The position numbers and the translations under genes are program-made. A DNA stretch of 6,929 nt from Gemmatimonadota bacterium. GTDB lineage: Bacteria > Gemmatimonadota > Gemmatimonadetes > Gemmatimonadales > GWC2-71-9. Within the stretch, counting starts at the first letter, position 1. Each line of letters starts with the position of its first letter. The stretch is from assembly GCA_003220905.1 (NCBI GenBank), contig QHTS01000141.1:1-6929 (forward strand), in the 5' to 3' direction. Below, one piece after another: positions 1-5,086 of the stretch. The notes beneath the pieces are model-generated. The model was not told the DNA's origin. It ran no database searches and saw only the letters and a program-made list of their open reading frames with translations.

Positions 1-936
1 ATGCGGGCCGGTCGCATCGTGCAGACCTTGCTCGATTTCGCCCGCCAGCGGCCGCGTATCCAGACCGCCGTCGATCTCGGGGAGATCGCCGAGCGCGTGC
101 TCGCGCTGCAGCGCAGCGCGCTCAAGAAAGCGCGCATTCGCACCACGGTGTCCGTCCCGAACGACGTGCCCGCCGTGGCAGGCGATCCGCAGGAGTTGCA
201 GCAGGTGATGCTCAACGCCGTGGTGAACGCGCGGCAGGCGATCGAGGGCACGGGCCGCCCCGGCCAGATTACCATCGCGGGGCGTTTGAGCGACCACCAC
301 GTGCTGGTGACGGTCGACGACACGGGCCCCGGCGTGCCGCCCGGGATCCTCGACCGGGTGTTCGAGCCGTTCTTTTCGACTAAACCGGAGCACGGCACCG
401 GGCTCGGCCTGGCAATCAGCTTCGGGCTCGTGCGGGGGATGGGCGGTCGCATGTGGATGCAGAACGTCGAAGGGGGTGGGGCACGGCTCTCGTTCGAGCT
501 CCCCGTGGACGCAGGCAGCCCCGACGCCACGGCGCGGGCCACCGGCCGGCCGGCCGCGCAGCGGCTCTCGCTGCTGGTGGTCGAAGACGAAGAAGCGGTG
601 CGCCGCGCCATGGCGCTGCTCGCCAAGCGGCTCGGCCACGAGGTGACGACGGTGGGCCGGTTCGCCGAGGCGACCGCGCGTCTGGCCCAGCCGGGCGCGC
701 GCTACGATGCGCTCTTGGTGGATGTGCACCTGGACGAAGCGCACACCGGCTTCGATCTGTTCGATCACCTGCGGACCGAAGGTCGGGGGCTCGAGCAGCG
801 TATCGTGTTCACGACGGGGGATTCCATCTCCACGCAGACACGCGACGCGCTGGAGCGCGCCGACCGGCCCGTGCTGCGGAAACCCTTCAGCCTCGACGAT
901 CTGCGTGAGATGCTCGAGCGCGTAGCGGCCGGCTGA
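1..936 (+). CDS. Hybrid sensor histidine kinase, C-terminal part (HATPase + receiver), 5'-truncated
   Basis: This is the end of a two-component signalling kinase. It binds ATP, phosphorylates a histidine that lies upstream of the window, and passes the phosphate to its own fused receiver. The visible 311 residues begin just after the expected H-box ('GRIVQTLLDFAR' is the second dimerisation helix), so the ATG at base 1 is probably internal. The ATPase domain shows an N-box at about residues 64-81 (N72, N76), G1 box DDTGPG (106-111), F-box FEPFF (121-125) and G2 GTGLGL (132-137). A linker leads to a receiver from about 188 with acidic pocket EDE (195-197), phospho-acceptor D241, T271/T272 and K294-P295, so every catalytic residue is present. 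Fusion of the receiver after the kinase suggests onward relay through an Hpt protein or use as an internal brake. It converges on the epimerase gene with a 15-bp gap. Its signal and target are unknown, and it is not recognisably PrsK. Confidence 0.93.
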   Translation: MRAGRIVQTLLDFARQRPRIQTAVDLGEIAERVLALQRSALKKARIRTTVSVPNDVPAVAGDPQELQQVMLNAVVNARQAIEGTGRPGQITIAGRLSDHHVLVTVDDTGPGVPPGILDRVFEPFFSTKPEHGTGLGLAISFGLVRGMGGRMWMQNVEGGGARLSFELPVDAGSPDATARATGRPAAQRLSLLVVEDEEAVRRAMALLAKRLGHEVTTVGRFAEATARLAQPGARYDALLVDVHLDEAHTGFDLFDHLRTEGRGLEQRIVFTTGDSISTQTRDALERADRPVLRKPFSLDDLREMLERVAAG

Positions 937-951
937 CGGACGGGCGAGGTC

Positions 952-1935
952 TCAGGCCGCCCGCACCACCGCCCGCGGGCGCCGCCGCCGCCGCGCCTTG
1001 CGGCTCTCCCGGTAGTACGCCACCGTCTGCCGCAGACCCTCGTCGAAATTCACGACGGGTTCGTATCCCACGAGCTCGCGCGCCTTGTCGATCGAGGCGA
1101 GCGAATTGCGGACTTCACCGGGCCGCCCCTCGGCATACTTCGGCAGCACCGGCACGCCGGCGAGCTCCTGGATGCGCTCCCACAGGTCGTTGACGCTCAC
1201 GCTCTGGCCGCATCCGACATTGAACACCTGCCCGGCGACCCGCGCGACCGGCGCGCGGGTGGCGAGCAGGTTCGCATGCACCACGTTGGCGACGTACACG
1301 AAATCGCGGGTCTGTCCGCCGTCGCCATAAATAGTCGGTGGCTCGCCGTGCAGGGCCGAAGCGATGAATCGCGGCACCACCGCAGCGTACTGGGAGTTCG
1401 GATCCTGACGCGGCCCGAAGATATTGAAGTACCGCAGCACGACGGTTTCGAGGCCGTAGGTCGCGTGGAACGCCGAGCAGTACTCCTCGCCCGCGAGCTT
1501 CGACGCGGCATACGGCGACAAGGGTCGCGTGACGTGATCCTCGGAGTTGGGCAGCGTCGCGGGGTTCCCGTAGGCCGACGTGGACCCGGCGTAGACGACC
1601 CGCCGCACATGCGCGTCGCGCGCCGCGAGCAGGACGTTCAGTGTCCCGGTCGCGTTCACCTCGTGCGCGGCGAGCGGCTCGTCCACTGAGCGTTGGACCG
1701 AAGTGAGCGCGGCCTGGTGCAACACGTAGTCGGCTCCCTCCACGGCGCGACGACACGTGCTCAAGTCCGTCACGCTGCCGCGGATGAAGCTGACCCGACG
1801 CCGCACCGCCGCGAAATTCTCACGGCGGCCCGAAGACAGGTCGTCGAGGATGACCACGTCCTGCCCGGCGGCGACGAGGCACTCGACCAGGTGCGAGCCG
1901 ATGAACCCTGCGCCGCCCGTGACCAGATACCGCAT
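952..1935 (-). CDS. NAD-dependent UDP-sugar 4-epimerase (extended SDR family, WbpP/GalE-like)
   Basis: A 327-residue cytoplasmic enzyme predicted to interconvert UDP-sugars at C4 for polysaccharide or O-antigen precursors. It has a Rossmann motif TGGAGFIGSH (6-15), an acidic end of beta-2 (D31, D32) for the NAD ribose, a catalytic Ser/Thr in GSTSAYG (117-123), YAASK (Y142, K146), and the substrate-loop segments RYFNIFGPRQDPNSQYAAVV (168-187) and IYGDGGQTRDFVYV (202-215). These segments resemble UDP-N-acetylglucosamine 4-epimerases (WbpP/TviC/Gne) more than housekeeping GalE; substrate choice cannot be settled by eye. Length is normal for the family, with an unusual arginine-rich tail (311-321). 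The ATG at 1933-1935 gives the exact Rossmann N-terminus, so the much longer open frame upstream on this strand is antisense to the GNAT gene and not coding. A weak GAAGG lies 11 nt upstream, and a sigma-54-type promoter at 1973-1988 points at this gene. Confidence 0.95.
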   Translation of the reverse strand: MRYLVTGGAGFIGSHLVECLVAAGQDVVILDDLSSGRRENFAAVRRRVSFIRGSVTDLSTCRRAVEGADYVLHQAALTSVQRSVDEPLAAHEVNATGTLNVLLAARDAHVRRVVYAGSTSAYGNPATLPNSEDHVTRPLSPYAASKLAGEEYCSAFHATYGLETVVLRYFNIFGPRQDPNSQYAAVVPRFIASALHGEPPTIYGDGGQTRDFVYVANVVHANLLATRAPVARVAGQVFNVGCGQSVSVNDLWERIQELAGVPVLPKYAEGRPGEVRNSLASIDKARELVGYEPVVNFDEGLRQTVAYYRESRKARRRRRPRAVVRAA

Positions 1936-1946
1936 GTGAAGCCCGA

Positions 1947-1951
1947 CCTTC
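1947..1951 (-). promoter_or_regulatory. Weak ribosome binding site of the epimerase
   Basis: On the minus strand GAAGG lies 11 nt before the ATG. The spacing is long, so this is a weak site. It falls inside the roughly 27-nt leader predicted from the -24/-12 promoter. Confidence 0.4.
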
Positions 1952-1972
1952 GATGAGTTGCCGAGGGGCCTT

Positions 1973-1988
1973 TGCAAAACTCCCGCCA
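1973..1988 (-). promoter_or_regulatory. Sigma-54 (-24/-12) promoter of the epimerase
   Basis: The minus strand reads TGGCGGGAGTTTTGCA. Against the RpoN consensus TGGCACG-N4-TTGCW it matches 10 of 12 positions, including TGGC and all of TTGCA, with GG and GC exactly 10 bp apart. Transcription would start near base 1962, giving a leader of about 27 nt. Orientation and distance both suit the epimerase ATG. No convincing sigma-70 promoter was seen in the same region. RpoN binding is inferred, not shown. Confidence 0.65.
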
Positions 1989-2020
1989 CCCGCCCCAAAG
2001 GCGAGAGCCGGAAGCGGAAA

Positions 2021-2035
2021 TGCCGCGCGGCGGCA
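2021..2035. promoter_or_regulatory. Inverted repeat, possible activator site for the GNAT gene
   Basis: TGCCGC-GCG-GCGGCA is a perfect 6-bp dyad with a 3-bp centre. Its centre is about 110 bp upstream of the start (base 2138) inferred for the GNAT promoter, the usual distance for an NtrC-family activator. GC-rich DNA makes such dyads easily, so the assignment is tentative. Confidence 0.25.
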
Positions 2036-2064
2036 ACGGCTGGCCCTTGAGCGCACGACGGCCG

Positions 2065-2088
2065 TGGTGTTGCGTGCCCACGACACCA
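2065..2088. promoter_or_regulatory. Inverted repeat, possible activator site for the epimerase
   Basis: TGGTGT at 2065-2070 is matched by ACACCA at 2083-2088. Between them lies a second nested dyad, CGTG-CC-CACG (2073-2082). The centre of the outer dyad is about 115 bp upstream of the inferred epimerase start at 1962. Two nested symmetric elements make this the best dyad in the region, but no known binding consensus was matched. Confidence 0.3.
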
Positions 2089-2111
2089 GCTCGCTGCTTT
2101 CGCAAGCGCGG

Positions 2112-2127
2112 CGGTACGTCGTTTGCG
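2112..2127 (+). promoter_or_regulatory. Possible sigma-54 promoter of the GNAT gene
   Basis: CGGTACGTCGTTTGCG matches the RpoN consensus at 9 of 12 positions with the invariant GG and GC 10 bp apart. Its -24 block GGTACG is identical to that of the much stronger ligase promoter at 4893-4908. The predicted start is near 2138, leaving a leader of about 38 nt that includes the ribosome binding site. This is the weakest of the four sites. Confidence 0.45.
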
Positions 2128-2165
2128 AGGGCTCGCCAATCGGCGCGTGAGCCGGCGTTCAGAAC

Positions 2166-2172
2166 GAGGGGG
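2166..2172 (+). promoter_or_regulatory. Ribosome binding site that sets the GNAT start
   Basis: GAGGGGG ends 3 nt before the GTG at 2176, and its GAGG core is 6 nt before it. This supports the GTG over the in-frame ATG codons at 1972 and 2020, which would add an arginine-rich stretch lying across the promoter region. Confidence 0.6.
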
Positions 2173-2175
2173 CGT

Positions 2176-3267
2176 GTGGGACCGATTCGACCTGCGACTC
2201 GAGACGACATCCCTCAGATTGCCGCCCTTCGGAGTCGAGTCTTCTCGTGGCGACGGAAAGACTCGGCTGAGGCGCGCGAGACCGCGTTGCAGCGAGTCTT
2301 CTTCGACAATCCGTTCTGTGACGAGAGGCTTCCGTCGCTGGTATGCGAGAACGACCGTGGCGGCATCCTCGGCTTCATCGGAGTGTCGGCGCGGAGGCTG
2401 CGGTGGCAGGGCGCGGAAGTGTGCGCGGCGGTGTCCCACGGGTTGATGGTGGACCCGGAGTCGCGAGGCGTGACGGGCCTGCGACTGTTGCAGCGGCTCC
2501 TCGACGGCCCGCAGGACATCACGTTCGCCGACTCTCCGAACCAGGTGGCGCGACGGCTCATGGAGCACCTGGGCGGCGTCACCGCACCCCACGACAGCCT
2601 GTTCTGGGTCCGGCCGCTCAGGCCCGTGCGCTACATGCTCGGCCAGATCCGTAACGGCGGCCTGCTGTTCTCGGTCCGGCTCTTGGCTCGGCCGGTCGCC
2701 AGCGCCATCGACGCGCTGGCCGCCCGGTATGCGCACAGCCCCTTCTACGTGAAGGACCCCGGGAGCCGCGAGGAGCCGCTGACGGCGGCCGACCTGGTGC
2801 GGTGCCTGTCGGAGCTGGGCAGCGTCTGCTCGCCCACTCCCTCTTACAGCGAGGCCGCGTTGAGCTGGCTCCTTGGCTCGCTCGGGCGAGGGCCGCAGGC
2901 CGGAGCGCTGCGGCAGGCGCTCGTGCGATCGAGCGCCGGCGAGGAGATCGGCTGGTACATCCGATTCACCAATCGCCGCGGCACGAGTGAGGTGGTGCAG
3001 ATGGGCGCCCGAAAGGATCGGTACGCCAGTTTGCTCGATCACGTCTTCCACGCCGCCTGGCGCGAGGGGTCCGTGGCTGTCTCGGGCCGGGTCCAGCCGC
3101 CGTTTCTGGAAACGCTGGGTCAGAAGGGCTGCGTCTTCTCGACCAACGGACCGCCCGTGCTGATCCACTCCCGTCAGACCGACCTGCTACGCGCCATCGA
3201 GGGGGGCCGCGCGTTCCTATCGCGCTTGGAGGGGGAGTGGTGGATGAGTTATCTCAGCGAGGGGTAG
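2176..3267 (+). CDS. GNAT-superfamily acyltransferase, two-domain
   Basis: A predicted 363-residue soluble acyltransferase. The N-terminal domain opens with the GNAT signature IRPATRDDIPQIAALRSRVF (4-23) and carries a beta-4/alpha-3 acyl-CoA-binding segment, SHGLMVDPESRGVTGLRLLQ (87-106), in which R97-G-V-T-G-L fits the family's (R/Q)xxGx(G/A) loop. The C-terminal part (about 255-350) contains EIGWYIRFTNRRGTSEVVQM and LLDHVFHAAWREGSVAVSG, which look like a second, degenerate GNAT fold as in tandem GNAT proteins, ending in GEWWMSYLSEG. No signal peptide or clear membrane segment was seen. The substrate is unknown. Its neighbours (AMP ligase, amidotransferase, epimerase) suggest transfer of an activated acyl or aminoacyl group during surface-polysaccharide synthesis; that is inference. 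The start is GTG with a good ribosome binding site. The gene converges on the ligase with a 19-bp gap. Confidence 0.85.
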   Translation: MGPIRPATRDDIPQIAALRSRVFSWRRKDSAEARETALQRVFFDNPFCDERLPSLVCENDRGGILGFIGVSARRLRWQGAEVCAAVSHGLMVDPESRGVTGLRLLQRLLDGPQDITFADSPNQVARRLMEHLGGVTAPHDSLFWVRPLRPVRYMLGQIRNGGLLFSVRLLARPVASAIDALAARYAHSPFYVKDPGSREEPLTAADLVRCLSELGSVCSPTPSYSEAALSWLLGSLGRGPQAGALRQALVRSSAGEEIGWYIRFTNRRGTSEVVQMGARKDRYASLLDHVFHAAWREGSVAVSGRVQPPFLETLGQKGCVFSTNGPPVLIHSRQTDLLRAIEGGRAFLSRLEGEWWMSYLSEG

Positions 3268-3286
3268 CGGCGCGTTTCGAGGTCGC

Positions 3287-4831
3287 TCACTCGGCCTGCG
3301 AGGGGAAGGGCGTGCCGGGTGCCGAGCGCACGGCCTCCAGGTCGTGCTTGCCGCTCGCCAGGAGGGGAAGGGCGGCGCGGACTTCGACGCGCGCCGGCTG
3401 GAGGTATCGGGGAAGCTCGCGGCCGTAATACGCCTGGAGCCGCTCGAGCGACCCCTGCTCGGCGAGAACGACGTAGGCGACGATGCGCTCGCCGCGCGCC
3501 TCGTCGGGCTCCCCGACGACCTCGGCGTCCGCGACCTCGCCCGACGCGTACAGCACACCGAGAATCTCGTCCGGGCCGACGCGGTATCCCATGGTCTTGA
3601 TGATCCGGTCTCTCCGCCCTACGAAGTACAGGAACCCCTCGTCGTCGCGACGCACGAGGTCGCCCGAGAAAACGACACGGTCCGCGTCGGAGGGCGGGGC
3701 GCCGGATGGTCGCAACGGATTGGGGCGGAACACCCGCGCGGTGACCTCCGGATCATTCCAGTAGCCCAGGGTCACGGTGGGGCCGCGGTATACCAGCTCG
3801 CCGATCTCGCCAGGCGGTGCCGGGGTGCCGTCCTCCAGCAGGACGTAGGCCTCCCCGCCGGGAATGGCGCGGCCCATCGAATCGGGCCGGCGATCGAGCT
3901 CCGCGGGTGGGAGATAAGTGCAGCGCAGCGCTTCGGTCAGACCGTACATCAGGTAGAGCTGCGCCCCGGGCTGGGCGCGGCGCAGCGCGCGCACCGTTTC
4001 GACGGGAAGGTGCCCGCCGGCGTTGGTCATCACCCGCAACCGGGGGAGTGGCGCCTCGACGAGCGCCGGCACGCGCAATAGCCGGTTCCACAGCGGCGGC
4101 ACGGCCGCGAGCACGGTGACGCCCTCCGTGCGGACCGACTCGATCATCTGCTGGGGAAGCGGGGACCGCTCGACGACGAGCGCCGCTCCGGCGCCCACGG
4201 CGCACAAGAGCTGACCCACGCCGTAGACGAAGCTGAACGGCAGGAGGCTCGCGAGCCGGTCCACGTCCGTCAGGCCGAGGTAGGAGACGACCACGCTCGT
4301 CAAGGCCCAGAGGTTTGCGTGACTCACGACCACGCCCTTCGGGAGGCCGGTGGACCCGGACGTGTACACGATCTGGGCCATATCGCTCCCGAGCCGATGG
4401 ACCGGCGCGAGCGGTTCGCCGCCCGGGCGGATCTCGCTCGCATCGAGGACGCCCGCCGCCGTCGAAAGCCGGCGCGGCTGCCGCGCGAGCACGTCCCCCG
4501 TCGTGATCAGACAACGGGCACCCGAGTGCGCGAGCACGTGCTCGATCTGGCGCGGGCGGAGCGTCTCGTTCGCCACGACGGCGATCGCACCCGCGGCCAG
4601 CGTGCCGAAGTACGCCGCGGCAGCGTCCCGACCACGCTCCAGCAGGATCGCCACGCGGTCGTCGGCCCCAACGCCGGCGGCCCGGAGCGCGGCACCGATC
4701 GCTGCCGCGCGCTCCCGCAGGGCGGTGTAGGTGACGGCGCTGCCGCGCTCTACGACGGCGGGCCGGTCGCCGTGGCGCCCGGCGCTATCCCACAAGAGGA
4801 GCGCGGCATTGCGGGGGGAGGGGGGCGACAC
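3287..4831 (-). CDS. AMP-forming acyl-CoA/acyl-ACP ligase (ANL superfamily, exosortase-locus type)
   Basis: A 514-residue adenylating enzyme that activates a carboxylic acid as acyl-AMP and probably passes it to CoA or to a carrier protein. It has an A3 P-loop YTSGSTGLPK (156-165), A5 YGLTE (296-300), ribose-binding D391 in FSGDLV, hinge and A8 region GRRDRIIKTMGYRVGPDEI (405-423), and an A10 lysine K495 in ASGKHD, so it should be catalytically intact. Length is normal for a free-standing ligase with no fused carrier domain. The 'IKTMGYRVGPDEI...LYASGEV' stretch resembles acyl-CoA ligases found with exosortase A systems, a family call made from memory of the motif. The GTG at 4829-4831 has GGAG 8 nt upstream on the minus strand. 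The open frame continues upstream, but that part is antisense to the NadE-like gene and not coding. A near-consensus sigma-54 promoter lies 62 bp upstream. No carrier-protein gene is in the window. Confidence 0.92.
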   Translation of the reverse strand: MSPPSPRNAALLLWDSAGRHGDRPAVVERGSAVTYTALRERAAAIGAALRAAGVGADDRVAILLERGRDAAAAYFGTLAAGAIAVVANETLRPRQIEHVLAHSGARCLITTGDVLARQPRRLSTAAGVLDASEIRPGGEPLAPVHRLGSDMAQIVYTSGSTGLPKGVVVSHANLWALTSVVVSYLGLTDVDRLASLLPFSFVYGVGQLLCAVGAGAALVVERSPLPQQMIESVRTEGVTVLAAVPPLWNRLLRVPALVEAPLPRLRVMTNAGGHLPVETVRALRRAQPGAQLYLMYGLTEALRCTYLPPAELDRRPDSMGRAIPGGEAYVLLEDGTPAPPGEIGELVYRGPTVTLGYWNDPEVTARVFRPNPLRPSGAPPSDADRVVFSGDLVRRDDEGFLYFVGRRDRIIKTMGYRVGPDEILGVLYASGEVADAEVVGEPDEARGERIVAYVVLAEQGSLERLQAYYGRELPRYLQPARVEVRAALPLLASGKHDLEAVRSAPGTPFPSQAE

Positions 4832-4839
4832 GCCCGGCG

Positions 4840-4843
4840 CTCC
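4840..4843 (-). promoter_or_regulatory. Ribosome binding site that sets the ligase start
   Basis: GGAG on the minus strand is 8 nt before the GTG at 4831. It decides this start: there is no suitable ATG nearby in frame, and the residues upstream show no ligase-like character. Confidence 0.6.
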
Positions 4844-4892
4844 GACATCGATCGACAGCGAGCACTCCCGGTGAATGGCTTTGTCGCGGTAT

Positions 4893-4908
4893 TGCAACGA
4901 GCGTACCA
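4893..4908 (-). promoter_or_regulatory. Sigma-54 (-24/-12) promoter of the acyl ligase
   Basis: The minus strand reads TGGTACGCTCGTTGCA, preceded by T. It matches the RpoN consensus TGGCACG-N4-TTGCW at 11 of 12 positions with exact GG-N10-GC spacing, the best site in the window. Transcription would begin near 4882, giving a leader of about 50 nt that contains the GGAG ribosome binding site. Confidence 0.75.
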
Positions 4909-4915
4909 AGGGACC

Positions 4916-4932
4916 CCGCCGGCAAACGGCGG
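4916..4932. promoter_or_regulatory. Inverted repeat, possible activator site for nadE-like/asnB-like
   Basis: CCGCCG-GCAAA-CGGCGG is a perfect 6-bp dyad with a 5-bp centre. It is centred about 117 bp upstream of the inferred start (5041) of the rightward promoter, and lies 7 bp beyond the -24 end of the leftward one. It could be an activator site for the rightward unit. As RNA it would be a hairpin without a T-run, so it is not a terminator. Confidence 0.25.
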
Positions 4933-4989
4933 CACGACGCGAAGACGTTGGCAGTTCATCCGATAACCGGTGCCGGGACGATGTCAGCC

Positions 4990-5007
4990 GGCGTCTGGGC
5001 GGACGCC
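4990..5007. promoter_or_regulatory. Inverted repeat, possible activator site for the acyl ligase
   Basis: GGCGTC-TGGGCG-GACGCC is a perfect 6-bp dyad with a 6-bp centre. It is centred about 116 bp upstream of the inferred ligase start (4882), and lies 7 bp before the -24 block of the rightward promoter. Its half-sites differ from those of the other dyads, which weakens the case for one shared activator. Confidence 0.25.
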
Positions 5008-5014
5008 ATTCCGA

Positions 5015-5030
5015 GGGCTCGAACTTTGCA
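5015..5030 (+). promoter_or_regulatory. Sigma-54 (-24/-12) promoter of the nadE-like/asnB-like operon
   Basis: GGGCTCGAACTTTGCA matches the RpoN consensus at 10 of 12 positions, including GGC, CG and all of TTGCA, with GG and GC 10 bp apart. The predicted start is near 5041, leaving a leader of about 46 nt that includes the GAGG ribosome binding site. TAGCAT at 5071-5076 looks like a -10 box but lies too close to the start codon and has no -35 partner. Confidence 0.65.
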
Positions 5031-5078
5031 ATCGGAGACGTCGGGCGAGCCGAAGACGACGTTTTCCCTGTAGCATTT

Positions 5079-5082
5079 GAGG
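5079..5082 (+). promoter_or_regulatory. Ribosome binding site of the NadE-like gene
   Basis: GAGG lies 4 nt before the GTG at 5087. The spacing is a little short but usable, and the start gives a normal NadE N-terminus. Confidence 0.55.
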
Positions 5083-5086
5083 TGCG

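Larger units (their letters stand above)
1936..2175. other. Divergent intergenic region, epimerase / GNAT
   Basis: These 240 bp lie between two divergent starts and hold no credible gene. Reading frames across it are arginine-rich GC artefacts. It contains opposing sigma-54-type promoters (1973-1988 minus, 2112-2127 plus) and two dyads between them. No RNA gene or terminator was seen. Confidence 0.7.
4832..5086. other. Divergent intergenic region, acyl ligase / nadE-like
   Basis: These 255 bp separate two divergent starts and hold no credible gene. They contain opposing sigma-54-type promoters (4893-4908 minus, 5015-5030 plus) with about 106 bp between them, in which both dyads lie. The plan mirrors the region at 1936-2175. 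Confidence 0.7.

Noticed and set aside
925..960. GCGGCC...GGCCGC inverted repeat between the kinase and epimerase stops, considered as a bidirectional terminator
   Set aside because: The stem is only 6 bp with a 24-nt loop and no T-run on either strand, so chance is likely in this composition.
2059..2074. A GG-N10-GC match ending in TTGCG upstream of GNAT as an RpoN promoter
   Set aside because: Only about 7 of 12 consensus positions match; the site at 2112-2127 is better and lies nearer the start codon.
1972..2175. N-terminal extension of the GNAT protein from the ATG at 1972 or 2020
   Set aside because: The extra residues are basic and low-complexity, overlap promoters of both genes, and the GTG at 2176 has a ribosome binding site directly before the GNAT domain.
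1936..3168. Long minus-strand open frame extending the epimerase upstream by about 411 residues
   Set aside because: It is antisense to the GNAT gene, rich in Arg/His/Pro with no domain, and the Rossmann fold begins exactly at the ATG at 1935. GC-rich DNA leaves such frames open by chance.
3344..4966. Plus-strand open frames of 245 and 215 residues opposite the ligase
   Set aside because: Both are antisense to an intact ANL ligase and show no family motif.
5071..5076. TAGCAT as a sigma-70 -10 box for the nadE-like gene
   Set aside because: There is no -35 element 16-18 bp upstream, and the start would fall within the ribosome binding site.
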